Positions 50,844-60,311 of a DNA stretch of 64,000 nt are shown here, one piece after another. The DNA is from Stenotrophomonas oahuensis (GTDB taxonomy: Bacteria; Pseudomonadota; Gammaproteobacteria; Xanthomonadales; Xanthomonadaceae): the NCBI RefSeq assembly GCF_031834595.1, contig NZ_CP115541.1, positions 682,001 through 746,000 on the forward strand, read 5' to 3'. Under the pieces are notes generated by a model, which was not told the origin of the DNA, searched no databases, and was given only the letters and a program-made list of their open reading frames with translations. Position 1 is the stretch's first letter. Every line of letters begins with the position of its first letter. A program made the translations under genes and the position numbers.

Positions 50844-51509
50844 TCAACCTGTTGCGCCCGGCTCCTGGGTCAGCAGGGCCTGGATCAGGCCGGCGTGGCG
50901 GACCTTCTGGGCCTCCCGACGCAGCCGGCTGGCGGTGAAAATGGCGCACAGCTCGTCCACGGCGGTGTCGAACACCTCGTTGACGATGACGTAATCGAAG
51001 TCGTTGAAGTGCAGCATCTCTTCACGCGCCGCGCCCAGGCGCTGGGCGATCACCGCCTCGCTGTCCTGGCCGCGCTTGCGCATGCGGTCCTGCAGGGCCT
51101 GCTTGGACGGCGGCAGGATGAACACCGTCACCGTGCCCGGCACCAGCTGGCGGACCTGCTGCGCGCCCTGCCAGTCGATTTCCAGCAGCACGTCCTGGCC
51201 GGCCGCCAGCTGCGGCTCGACCGATTGCCGGGCGGTGCCCTTCCAGTCGCCATGCACCCAGGCGTGCTCGAAGAAGTCGCCGGCGGCGATCATCTTCTCG
51301 AACTGCTCGGCGCTGACAAAGTGGTAATGCTCGCCGTTGACCTCGCCCGGGCGCATCGCCCGCGAGGTGAACGAGATCGACAGCGCGATCTGCGGGTCAC
51401 GCGCCAGGGTGGCGTTGACGATGCTGCTTTTGCCGGCCCCGGACGGGGCGGCCACGATATACAGGGTGCCGCGTGCGGGGGCACCGGCCGGCGTGGGCTG
51501 GAGGCTCAT
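50844..51509 (-). CDS. gmk: Guanylate kinase
   Basis: Phosphorylates GMP to GDP. It has 221 aa. P-loop APSGAGKSS with Lys27, the GMP-binding SFTSRAMRPGEVNGEHYHFV, EIDWQGAQQV and FILPPSKQAL are typical. A Pro/Ala-rich N-terminal dozen residues is slightly longer than in E. coli. The ATG overlaps the yicC stop (ATGA). Confidence 0.97.
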   Translation of the reverse strand: MSLQPTPAGAPARGTLYIVAAPSGAGKSSIVNATLARDPQIALSISFTSRAMRPGEVNGEHYHFVSAEQFEKMIAAGDFFEHAWVHGDWKGTARQSVEPQLAAGQDVLLEIDWQGAQQVRQLVPGTVTVFILPPSKQALQDRMRKRGQDSEAVIAQRLGAAREEMLHFNDFDYVIVNEVFDTAVDELCAIFTASRLRREAQKVRHAGLIQALLTQEPGATG

Positions 51510-52366
51510 TCGATGTTCTGCACCTGTTCGCGGATCTGGTCGATCAGCACCTTCAGTTCCACCGCGGCGTTGGAGGTGCGGCTGTCCACCGACTTGGAAC
51601 CCAGGGTGTTGGCTTCGCGGTTGAACTCCTGCAGCAGGAAATCCAGCCGGCGGCCCACCGGCTCGCGCTGCTTGAGCACGCGGCGGATCTCGACGATATG
51701 GCTGCGCAGGCGGTCCAGTTCTTCATCCACGTCCAGCTTCTGCAGCCATAGCACCAGTTCCTGCTCGGCACGGCCCGGCTCCACCGGGTGCGGCAGGTCG
51801 GCCAGACGCGCGGCCAGCTTGGCCCGCTGGCCGTCGCGGATCTGCGGGATCAGGGTGGTGACCTCGGCAGCAATGCGTTCAATTGCGTCAACGCGTTCGC
51901 TGATCGCGGTGGCCAGCTTGTCGCCTTCACGCTCACGCGCGGCAACGAACCCGTCCAGCACCTGCTCCAGCAGGGCCAGGGCCTCGGTCTGCAGGGCCGG
52001 CGCATCGGTGGCTTCGCCCTGGGTCACGCCCGGCAGCTGCAGCAGCTCGGTGAAGCTGACCTGCAGGTTGGGGAAGTCCGAGGTCAGCCGGTGCGCCAAC
52101 GCGCCCAGCTGGCCCAGCAGCACTTCGTTGACCTGCAGGCTGGCGGCGGCCTCGGGCGCGCGCAGGCGCATCACCAGGTCCAGCTTGCCCCGGCTCAAGC
52201 GCGCAGCAATGCGCTCACGCAGCTGCGGTTCCAGCGCGCGCAGCTCTTCAGGCAGGCGCGTGCCGACCTCGAGGAAGCGGTGGTTGACCGAGCGCAGCTC
52301 GCATCCAAGCGTGCCCCAGGGGGTCACCCGCTCGCCGCCGGCATAGGCGGTCATGCTTCGAATCAT
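51506..52366 (-). CDS. YicC family endoribonuclease
   Basis: A 286-aa YicC/YloC protein; the E. coli member is an RNA-cleaving enzyme acting on small RNAs. N-terminal [13 protein letters not shown], the [23 protein letters not shown] region, and the C-terminal DUF1732 part with [15 protein letters not shown] and [22 protein letters not shown] are conserved. It is divergent from rph, as in enterobacteria, and translationally coupled to gmk. Confidence 0.94.
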   Translation of the reverse strand: MIRSMTAYAGGERVTPWGTLGCELRSVNHRFLEVGTRLPEELRALEPQLRERIAARLSRGKLDLVMRLRAPEAAASLQVNEVLLGQLGALAHRLTSDFPNLQVSFTELLQLPGVTQGEATDAPALQTEALALLEQVLDGFVAAREREGDKLATAISERVDAIERIAAEVTTLIPQIRDGQRAKLAARLADLPHPVEPGRAEQELVLWLQKLDVDEELDRLRSHIVEIRRVLKQREPVGRRLDFLLQEFNREANTLGSKSVDSRTSNAAVELKVLIDQIREQVQNIE

Positions 52367-52487
52367 TCGGGGTTTCCGATGCTCTCAAAGGGGGAATGGT
52401 ACCCTAGAGGCCTTCTTCCGACCTCCTCGCCCGCCGGTCTCCGGTCCGGGCGCGGACCCGCATCCCACGTACTACCGGAAACCTTTC

Positions 52488-53212
<725 letters not shown>

Positions 53213-53216
<4 letters not shown>

Positions 53217-53602
53217 ACCGCCGGATCGCCCTGACCACCCTGGTGGTGGCCGATTACGACGAGGCCATTGCCTGGTACACGGGCAAGCTGGGCTTTGCCC
53301 TGCTGGAAGATATCGACCAAGGCAGCAAGCGCTGGGTGGTGGTCGGCCCGACCGACGGCAGTGCCGCCGCGCTACTGCTGGCCCGCGCCAGCAACGAAGA
53401 ACAGCGGTCGCGGATCGGCAACCAGACCGGTGGCCGGGTCGGTTTCTTCCTGAACACCGACGATTTCTGGCGCGATCACGCCACCATGAGCGCTGCCGGC
53501 GTCGAGTTTCTGGAAACCCCGCGCGAAGAAAGCTACGCCACCGTCGCGGTGTTCCGCGACCTGTACGGCAACACCTGGGACCTGCTGGAGCCGAAACAAT
53601 GA
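53213..53602 (+). CDS. VOC/glyoxalase superfamily protein
   Basis: A 129-aa vicinal-oxygen-chelate fold protein with two babbb units. [25 protein letters not shown] and [19 protein letters not shown], with a Glu metal-ligand position near the end, are typical of glyoxalase/bleomycin-resistance-like proteins. Function cannot be assigned. The start is GTG overlapping the rph TGA (GTGA), and its stop overlaps the rdgB ATG, so it is tightly coupled to RNA/nucleotide-processing genes. Confidence 0.87.
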
Positions 53603-54195
53603 AACTGGTACTGGCCAGCGGCAACGCCGGCAAGCTGAAGGAACTGCAGGCCATGCTGGCCGGCCTGCCGCTGCAGATCGTGGCGCAGGGCGACCTGGGC
53701 GTCAGCGACGTGCCCGAGACCGGCCTCACCTTTGTCGAGAACGCACTGATCAAGGCGCGTCATGCCTGCGCCAGCACCGGCCTGCCGGCCCTGGCTGACG
53801 ACTCCGGCCTGATCGTGGACGCCCTGGACGGTGCCCCGGGCCTGTACAGCGCCCGCTACGCCGGCAGCCCGACCAACGATGCGGCCAACAACGCCAAACT
53901 GCTGGAGGCGCTGCGTGATGTGCCTGCTGAGCGCCGCACCGCGCGCTTCCACGCGGTGATCGTGCTGCTGCGGCATGCCAACGACCCGCAGCCGCTGATC
54001 TGCGAAGGCAGCTGGGAAGGCGAGATCCTTGATGAGCTGCGCGGCAGCCATGGCTTCGGCTACAACCCGCTGTTCCTCGACCCGGTGCTGCAGCAGACCG
54101 CGGCGGAAATGGCTCCGGACCTGAAGAACGCAATGAGCCATCGGGCCAAGGCGCTGCAGTTGTTGAAGCAGAAGCTGGCCACCGTAATTCAATGA
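53599..54195 (+). CDS. rdgB: RdgB/HAM1 non-canonical purine NTP pyrophosphatase
   Basis: Cleaves ITP, dITP and XTP to monophosphates, cleaning the nucleotide pool. It has 198 aa. LVLASGNAGKLKELQAML, TFVENALIKARHA, PALADDSGLIVDALDGAPGLYSARYAG, GSWEGEI and GFGYNPLFLDP are the family motifs. The ATG overlaps the preceding stop. A SMAG palindrome begins four bases after its stop. Confidence 0.97.
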   Translation: MKLVLASGNAGKLKELQAMLAGLPLQIVAQGDLGVSDVPETGLTFVENALIKARHACASTGLPALADDSGLIVDALDGAPGLYSARYAGSPTNDAANNAKLLEALRDVPAERRTARFHAVIVLLRHANDPQPLICEGSWEGEILDELRGSHGFGYNPLFLDPVLQQTAAEMAPDLKNAMSHRAKALQLLKQKLATVIQ

Positions 54196-54198
54196 ATT

Positions 54199-54220
54199 GC
54201 CGGCCAGCGGCCGGCACTAC
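54199..54220. repeat. SMAG palindrome in the rdgB-hemW gap
   Basis: GCCGGCCAGCGGCCGGC followed by ACTAC, i.e. a hairpin with the GTAG head on the minus strand. It occupies nearly all of the 30 bp between the rdgB stop and the hemW ATG, including the place where a ribosome site is expected. Confidence 0.8.
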
Positions 54221-54225
54221 CGATC

Positions 54226-55434
54226 ATGTCTGACCATCACTGCCATCTTCCGGGCGAACACTGCGACCACGACCATGGCGTGTCGCTGGTGCCACCGCCG
54301 CTGTCCTTGTACGTGCACCTGCCCTGGTGCGTGCGCAAATGCCCGTACTGCGACTTCAACTCGCATGCGGGCAAGGGCGAGCTGCCCTTTGACGCCTACA
54401 TCGACGCGCTGATCCGCGACCTCGACCAGGACCTGCCGCTGGTCTGGGGCCGGGTGGTGAACAGCGTGTTCTTCGGCGGCGGCACCCCCAGCCTGTTCCC
54501 GCCCGAGGCGATCGACCGCTTCCTGCAGGCGGCTTCAGCTCGCCTGCGCTTCGCCCCGAATCTGGAAGTGACCCTGGAAACCAACCCGGGCACCGCCGAG
54601 CACGGCCGCTTCGACCGCTACCGCGCGGCCGGGGTGAACCGGATCAGCTTCGGCATCCAGACCTTCAACGACGACGCGCTGAAGCGGCTGGGCCGCATCC
54701 ACGACAGCGGCGAAGCCGAGCGCGCGGTGAAGCTGGCCCAGGACGCCGGCTACGACAACTTCAACATCGACCTGATGTATGCGTTGCCGGAGCAGACCCT
54801 GGCCCAGGCCGAGCACGACCTGGAACGCGCCTTCGCCCTGCAGCCCACCCACGTGTCGCACTACCAGCTCACCCTGGAACCGAACACCGTGTTCTTCGCC
54901 CGCCCGCCGCAGGGCATTCCCGATGACGATGCGGCGTGGGACATCCAGGAACACTGCCAGCGCATGCTCGCCGACGCCGGCTATGCGCAGTACGAGGTCA
55001 GCGCCTACGCCCGCCCTGGTCGGCAGAGCGCGCACAACCTGAATTACTGGCGATTCGGTGATTACCTGGGTATCGGTGCCGGCGCGCACGGCAAGATCAG
55101 CTCCGGAGCCGAACAGCATGTGCTGCGGCGCTGGAAGCACAAGCATCCGCAGACCTACATGGACACCGCGGGCACGGCCGCCTCGATTGGCGGCGACGAC
55201 GTGATCGATGCGGCGCGGCTGCCGTTCGAGTACATGCTGAACCTGCTGCGCCTGCACGAAGGGTTCGCGCTGAAGGACTTCGAGTCGCGGACCGGGCTGG
55301 AGCGGCAGGTGATCGCCGAGCCGCTGCGCACTGCGGTCGAACGCGGCTGGATGACGCTGGACGCTGAACGCGCGGTGCCCACCGAGCTGGGGCGGCGGTT
55401 TACCAATGATGTGGTGGAGTTGTTTTTGGCGTGA
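54226..55434 (+). CDS. hemW: HemW-like radical SAM heme chaperone
   Basis: A 402-aa radical SAM protein of the HemN/HemW group. The iron-sulfur motif CVRKCPYC gives C35, C39 and C42. FFGGGTPSLFPPEAI, ETNPGT, GVNRISFGIQTFND and the HemW-type C-terminal domain (FEYMLNLLRLHEGF) follow. HemW proteins carry heme to target proteins and are not true coproporphyrinogen dehydrogenases. The first 18 residues, including HHCHLPGEHCDHDH, are rich in His and Cys, unlike usual HemW N-termini. No Shine-Dalgarno is visible; a SMAG hairpin stands in its place. An in-frame GTG at 54280 is an alternative start. Confidence 0.93.
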   Translation: MSDHHCHLPGEHCDHDHGVSLVPPPLSLYVHLPWCVRKCPYCDFNSHAGKGELPFDAYIDALIRDLDQDLPLVWGRVVNSVFFGGGTPSLFPPEAIDRFLQAASARLRFAPNLEVTLETNPGTAEHGRFDRYRAAGVNRISFGIQTFNDDALKRLGRIHDSGEAERAVKLAQDAGYDNFNIDLMYALPEQTLAQAEHDLERAFALQPTHVSHYQLTLEPNTVFFARPPQGIPDDDAAWDIQEHCQRMLADAGYAQYEVSAYARPGRQSAHNLNYWRFGDYLGIGAGAHGKISSGAEQHVLRRWKHKHPQTYMDTAGTAASIGGDDVIDAARLPFEYMLNLLRLHEGFALKDFESRTGLERQVIAEPLRTAVERGWMTLDAERAVPTELGRRFTNDVVELFLA

Positions 55435-55456
55435 CGCGGTGATTGCGGGATTGCGT

Positions 55457-55481
55457 GGTTGCCGGCCGCTGGCCGGCAACC
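55457..55481. repeat. SMAG-like palindrome after hemW
   Basis: GGTTGCCGGCC-GCT-GGCCGGCAACC is a perfect inverted repeat 23 bp after the hemW stop. It shares its GCCGGCC core with the repeat before hemW and may act as a terminator-like mRNA end. Confidence 0.75.
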
Positions 55482-55567
55482 CCATGCGTCGGGACACCCC
55501 TTATGGCAGGAAACCCGCGAAAACGTTAGATTCCGTATCTCTACAGGGGAGCCGGAACCAACAACGG

Positions 55568-57949
55568 ATGTCTGCGTCCGCACCGCCATTGCCACCCGAC
55601 ACCAGCCGCTTCGCCAGCGTCGATGCACCGCCACGCGTGCGCCGCCTGCTGGCCGCGCTGCATGCGCTGGCTGCCCAGACCCTGGCCAACCCGCTGAAGC
55701 TGACCATCGTTGAGCTGGAACGCGAGCTGTTCCGCGACGCCGAGCGCGCGCGCAACAGCCAGATCCAGGCGGACATCCTGGCCCAGTCGCGCCGCCTGCA
55801 TGAAGTGGACGCGCAGTTCGCGCCGCGCTTCCTGGATGCCCTGGGCACGGCGCTGGCCAAACTGCGCGAACCCCGTGTGCGGCATGAGCCTGCCGCGCCC
55901 GTTGCCGTCACCGCCACCACCCTCACCCTGGTCACCGACACCGATATCGACCGCGACATCGTGCTGGCCGACATCACGCGCCGCGAGGCGCAGCGCTCGG
56001 CCAGCGCGCTGCAGTTGCTGGGCCAGCGCTTTGGCGTGCTGGCCGCCGGCCCGGAGTTCGACGTCGAGGACCTGCCGTTCGGCCCCTACGTGCTGTGCCG
56101 GATCGCCCGCGAACTGGGCGAACAGTTCGATCTGGGACTGGAAACCCAGCTGGCGCTGTACCGGGTGTTCGATCACCAGCTGCTGGAGCGGCTCGGCGAA
56201 CTACTGGAACGCGCCAACATCCTGCTGGCCCACGAAGGCATCCTGCCCGGCCTGGTCTACACGCCCTACCTGGCCCGTTCGGCCACCACCCGCCGCATCG
56301 TCACCGGCCCCGAGCGCGGTCCGGCCGGTGCCTGGCGCAAGGCCGGCGGCGCGGCGGCGCGCCCGCTGACCGGTTGGAGCGGTTCGGCCAGCACCGGCAG
56401 CTGGGCGGCGATGACCGAGGAAGTGATCGGTGCACCTGCGCCGTCGTCGCCAACGGGCGCAGCGGGCGGCACAGCCAGCCCCGCGCCCGGAGCCGGCGCA
56501 GCCGACCTCAATGCGCCGGCACTGTCGGCACTGCATCAACTGCTGGAAGCAGCGCGCCACGCGCACGGCGGCGCGGCCGACACGGTCGCTGCCGGCCCCC
56601 TGCCCGGCGGCGAAGCACCCGCCGAGCCGGCCCACGCGCTGTCCAGCGCCAGCCTGCATGCCACCCTGGCCAAGCTGCAGCCGCAGGTCGCCAGCGCCCG
56701 CCGCAGCATGGCCGACCTGCACAACGCCCTGCTGGCGCAGATGCGCGCCGACCACGGCCCGCAGGCCACGCTGACGGTAAAGGACAACGACACCTTCGAC
56801 CTGCTGAACATGCTGTACGGACAGATCCAGCGCGAGGTGCGGCCCGATGCCGCCGCGGTGGACCTGCTGACCCGGCTGCAGGTGCCGGTCGCGCGCGCCG
56901 CGCTGAGCGACCCGGCGTTCTTCGTCCGCGACCAGCACCCGGCGCGTGAACTGCTCAACGCGGTGGCCGAGGCCGGCGCGAACTGGCTGGGCGAGGAAGA
57001 TGTCGACCCGCAGCTGGTGCAGAAGCTCGACCGTGCGGTCGACAAGGTGGTCACCGACTACCAGGGCGACGCGACGGTGTTCGAGGCCGCCAACGACGAG
57101 ATACAGCAGCACTTCCGCGCACTGGCGCACAAGGCCGAGCTGGCCGAGCGCCGCCATGTGGAAGCGGCCCGCGGCAAGGAACGCCTCGAATCCGCCAAGC
57201 AGCAGGCCGGGGCCAGCATCGAGCAGCTGTGTGCCGATGCCGCCCCGCCGCGCTTCGTGCAGTCGCTGCTGAAGCAGGCCTGGTCGGACGTGTTGACCCT
57301 GACCCTGCTGCGGAACGGCGAAGGTTCCGAGCAGTGGCAGCAGCGCACGCAGGAAACCGCGCGCATTGCCGAGATCACCTGCCAGGCTCCCGGCAGCGCC
57401 GATTCCGATGCCGAACTCGGCCAGCAGGTCGAAGCCGCCTTGCTGCAGGTGGGCTACCACCACGACGAGGCCGCGGCCATTTCGCGCCGGCTTTCCACGC
57501 CCGGTGGCGAGGACGAAAGCAGCTCGCGCACCGAACTGACCGCGCGCCTGCGTGCGCGCAGCCGGCTCGGCGAACAGTCCGACGGGCATGACCCGCGCAA
57601 GACCGCCCCGCTGGCGCGCAGCGCCGCCGAAGAAGAACTGTACAAGCAGCTGCGCACGCTGCCTTTCGGCACCTGGTTTGAATTCACCACCAACCAGCAG
57701 GGCGACGTGCGCCGCCAGCGCCTGTCCTGGTACAGCCTGATCACCGACAACGCGCTGTTTGTGAACCCGCGCGGGCAGAAGGTGGCCGAGCATTCACTGG
57801 ACGGGCTGGCGCGATTGATGGCCCACGGCCAGGCGCGCATCGTCAATGAAGACAAGAGCCGGTTGATCGACCGCGCCTGGCAGGCCACGCTGCGCACCCT
57901 GCGCTCGCTGGCCGGCGGCGGCGGTACGGCAGCGGAGGGAACGGCATGA
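55568..57949 (+). CDS. DUF1631 family protein
   Basis: A 793-aa, largely helical cytoplasmic protein of unknown function recognised as DUF1631. The N-terminal helical region includes VRRLLAALHALAAQTLANPLKLT and AERARNSQIQADIL. A Pro/Ala/Gly-rich linker (about 240-370) and a long helical middle follow. The C-terminal part has FGTWFEFTTNQQGDVRRQRLSWYSLITDNALFVNPRG, which looks like a PilZ-related beta domain. ATG overlaps no upstream gene; its stop overlaps the PilZ gene (ATGA). Coupling to a PilZ gene suggests, but does not prove, a c-di-GMP link. Confidence 0.82.
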   Translation: MSASAPPLPPDTSRFASVDAPPRVRRLLAALHALAAQTLANPLKLTIVELERELFRDAERARNSQIQADILAQSRRLHEVDAQFAPRFLDALGTALAKLREPRVRHEPAAPVAVTATTLTLVTDTDIDRDIVLADITRREAQRSASALQLLGQRFGVLAAGPEFDVEDLPFGPYVLCRIARELGEQFDLGLETQLALYRVFDHQLLERLGELLERANILLAHEGILPGLVYTPYLARSATTRRIVTGPERGPAGAWRKAGGAAARPLTGWSGSASTGSWAAMTEEVIGAPAPSSPTGAAGGTASPAPGAGAADLNAPALSALHQLLEAARHAHGGAADTVAAGPLPGGEAPAEPAHALSSASLHATLAKLQPQVASARRSMADLHNALLAQMRADHGPQATLTVKDNDTFDLLNMLYGQIQREVRPDAAAVDLLTRLQVPVARAALSDPAFFVRDQHPARELLNAVAEAGANWLGEEDVDPQLVQKLDRAVDKVVTDYQGDATVFEAANDEIQQHFRALAHKAELAERRHVEAARGKERLESAKQQAGASIEQLCADAAPPRFVQSLLKQAWSDVLTLTLLRNGEGSEQWQQRTQETARIAEITCQAPGSADSDAELGQQVEAALLQVGYHHDEAAAISRRLSTPGGEDESSSRTELTARLRARSRLGEQSDGHDPRKTAPLARSAAEEELYKQLRTLPFGTWFEFTTNQQGDVRRQRLSWYSLITDNALFVNPRGQKVAEHSLDGLARLMAHGQARIVNEDKSRLIDRAWQATLRTLRSLAGGGGTAAEGTA

Positions 57950-58299
57950 CCGACGACAAGAACACCCGCCGCGCACGTCGCCGCGAGGTAACCGAGCAGA
58001 TTCCGGTCACCGACATGATGGCCGAGGCCGTCATAGGGCGGCTGGGTAACGTTTCGGAAACCGGCATGCTGATGATCGCCTCGGTGCCGATGAACGACGA
58101 CGCGCTGTTCCAGTTCCGCTTCGCCATTCCTGGCCCCGGTGGTCAACCGTTGCCGCTGGACGTGGGCGCACACCTGTTGTGGCACGAGGAAAGCAATGCA
58201 CCCGGCCAGTTCTGGACCGGCTTCCGCTTCCTCACCCTGAGCAGGGAGCACCGGGAACTGCTGAGGGCCTGGGTGGAGCAGGAGACTTCGGCGACCTGA
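57946..58299 (+). CDS. PilZ domain protein
   Basis: A 117-aa single-domain c-di-GMP receptor candidate. The N-terminal arginines give RxxxR (R8, R12) and NVSETG (N35, S37, G40) gives the second motif, (D/N)xSxxG. Beta strands FQFRFAIPG and FWTGFRFLTL and a C-terminal helix complete the fold. Both ligand motifs appear intact, so binding is plausible. It is translationally coupled to the DUF1631 gene. Confidence 0.88.
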   Translation: MTDDKNTRRARRREVTEQIPVTDMMAEAVIGRLGNVSETGMLMIASVPMNDDALFQFRFAIPGPGGQPLPLDVGAHLLWHEESNAPGQFWTGFRFLTLSREHRELLRAWVEQETSAT

Positions 58300-58381
58300 G
58301 CGCCGGTTCCTGCACAGCACACCCGGCGCAATTGCGGCAAAATCAGGGGCTGCAATCCGCACTGCCCTGTGAGCTGCCGCA

Positions 58382-59707
58382 ATGACCCTGCCCGACCTCG
58401 CCGCCCTGTATTCCCATCACGTGCGCGTGCTTGCCCAGCGCGCCGACGAGGCGCTGGCGCGCGGTGGATTTGACCACCTGGTGATCCCCAGCGGCACGCT
58501 GCACTACCAGATGTTCGACGACCGCGATTACCCGTATGCGGTGAACCCGAACTTCAAGGCCTGGCTGCCGCTGACCAAGGTGCCGAACAGCTGGCTGGTG
58601 TACACCCCGGGGCAGCGCCCGAAGGTGATTTTCCACCAGCCGTTCGACTACTGGCACGTGGTGCCGGACGCGCCCAGTGGCTGGTGGGTGGAGCATTTCG
58701 ACATCGAGATCATTCGCACTGCAGAGCAGGCGCCGGCACTGCTGCCGGCCGACGCGACGCGCTGCGCGATTCTGGGCGAACCGCAGAGCGCGCTGGGCGC
58801 GTTCGTGCCGAACAACCCGGAAGCAGTGCTGCACTACCTGGACTGGCATCGTGCAGTGAAGACGCCGTACGAGATCGCCCTGATGCGCCAGGCGCAACAG
58901 CTGGGCGTGCGCGGCCACCGCGCGGCGGAAGCGGCGTTCCGCGCGGGGGCGAGCGAATTCGAGATCCACATGGCTTACTGCAGCGCGGTGGGCCAGGATG
59001 CGAATGAGCTCCCCTACGGCAACATCGTGGGCCTGAACGAGCATGCGGCGGTGCTGCATTACACCGACCTGGGCAAGACCGCGCCGCAGCCGCTGCGCAG
59101 CTTCCTGATCGACGCTGGTGCCAGCGCGCTCGGCTATGCCAGTGACATCACCCGTACCTACGCGGCGTCGGGCCACGACGAATTCGAAGCGATGATCGCG
59201 GCGGTGGACGCGGCGCAGCAGCAGATGTGCGCGGGCGTGCGCGCGGGCGTGGATTACAAGCAGCTGCACGTGGACGCGCATCTGTCGCTGATGGGCATCC
59301 TGAAGGACTTCGGCGTGCTGAAGGTGTCGCCGGAAGCGGCGCTGGCAACAGGCGTGAGCGCGGCATTCTTCCCGCACGGCCTGGGTCATCTGATCGGCCT
59401 GCAGGTGCACGACGTGGCCGGCTTCGCGGCCAGCGACCGTGGCGGCCGCATCGAGCGCCCGCAGGGCCACCCCTATCTGCGCCTGACCCGCACGCTGGAA
59501 CCGGGCATGGTGGTGACGATCGAACCGGGCGTGTACTTCATCGACATGCTGCTGGACGAAGTGAAGCAGCGCGGCCACGGCGACAGCATCGACTGGAGCC
59601 GCGTGGACTTCTTCCGCCCCTACGGTGGCATCCGCATCGAAGACGAAGTGATGTGCACCGAAGGCGACGCCGACAACCTCACCCGCCCGGCGTTCGCCGA
59701 GGCTTGA
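58382..59707 (+). CDS. pepQ: M24 family metallopeptidase, Xaa-Pro dipeptidase-like
   Basis: A 441-aa pita-bread-fold peptidase. Metal ligands are in FLIDAGASALGYASDITRTY (two Asp), FFPHGLGHLIGLQVHD (His), MVVTIEPGVYFIDMLLDE (Glu) and YGGIRIEDEVMC (Glu). Length and the long loop before the last Glu fit PepQ, which splits Xaa-Pro dipeptides. It starts with MTLPDLAALYSHHVRVLAQRA. It is convergent with pepP across the composite repeat at 59.75-60.31 kb. Confidence 0.92.
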   Translation: MTLPDLAALYSHHVRVLAQRADEALARGGFDHLVIPSGTLHYQMFDDRDYPYAVNPNFKAWLPLTKVPNSWLVYTPGQRPKVIFHQPFDYWHVVPDAPSGWWVEHFDIEIIRTAEQAPALLPADATRCAILGEPQSALGAFVPNNPEAVLHYLDWHRAVKTPYEIALMRQAQQLGVRGHRAAEAAFRAGASEFEIHMAYCSAVGQDANELPYGNIVGLNEHAAVLHYTDLGKTAPQPLRSFLIDAGASALGYASDITRTYAASGHDEFEAMIAAVDAAQQQMCAGVRAGVDYKQLHVDAHLSLMGILKDFGVLKVSPEAALATGVSAAFFPHGLGHLIGLQVHDVAGFAASDRGGRIERPQGHPYLRLTRTLEPGMVVTIEPGVYFIDMLLDEVKQRGHGDSIDWSRVDFFRPYGGIRIEDEVMCTEGDADNLTRPAFAEA

Positions 59708-59744
59708 TGGTTGCCTGACTGATTCCCTGACTGCTTGATTGCCA

Positions 59745-60305
59745 GATTGCACGATGTACGTAGAGCCGGGCTTGCCCGGCTGCTGTTGGATTCAGGCGAA
59801 CAGCCGGCGCTCACCGTGACCCTGGTTTGGCGGCGCGGGACGGGCGTTCCGGGGGACGCCGCAAGTACGTCCTTGTAGGCTCAATCGCCGCATCCATGCG
59901 GCTCATGCCCCCTCCAGCCCATCCCGAACCGCCATCGACAGTTCGTCGGTGGCCACCGAAGATCAAGATCAACGGCGGTCCCTGTCCATTGTCATGCGTT
60001 ACCGGATGTTCTCCGTTTCACGGCGATCGTCTGTCGACCGATCCCACCAGGGCATTTCCGATGCCACCGCGGACTACGTGCTTTTGATCCTCCATGGCCA
60101 CCGGCAAACTGTCTGGGGCGTGCCGGGGTGGGTTTGCGGGACCGTCAAAAACATGGATGTTTTTGACGAGCCTACAGGGATGTATTCACGGCGTGTCCCG
60201 CAAACCCATCCTGGTGCGCCCAAACACAGAAACCGATGACCACCGGCTGTTCGCCTGAATCCAACAGCAGCCGGGCAAGCCCGGCTCTACGTAGATCGTG
60301 CAATC
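59745..60305. repeat. Composite palindromic element, copy D (best preserved, MITE-like)
   Basis: A 561-bp element with 63-bp terminal inverted repeats (59745-59807 and 60243-60305) that differ at one position; the inner 48 bp are identical. The ends contain the SMAG sequence GTAGAGCCGGGCTTGCCCGG. Inside, in order: Y hairpin region (about 59830-59937), a 19-bp arm, the core (59991-60052), the opposing arm (about 60083-60102), and the X hairpin. X has 20-bp outer arms (60123-60142/60195-60214) around an inner stem CGTCAAAAACAT/ATGTTTTTGACG (60143-60168). No transposase is encoded. It fills the space between convergent pepQ and pepP. Confidence 0.85.
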
Positions 60306-60311
60306 ACGCGG

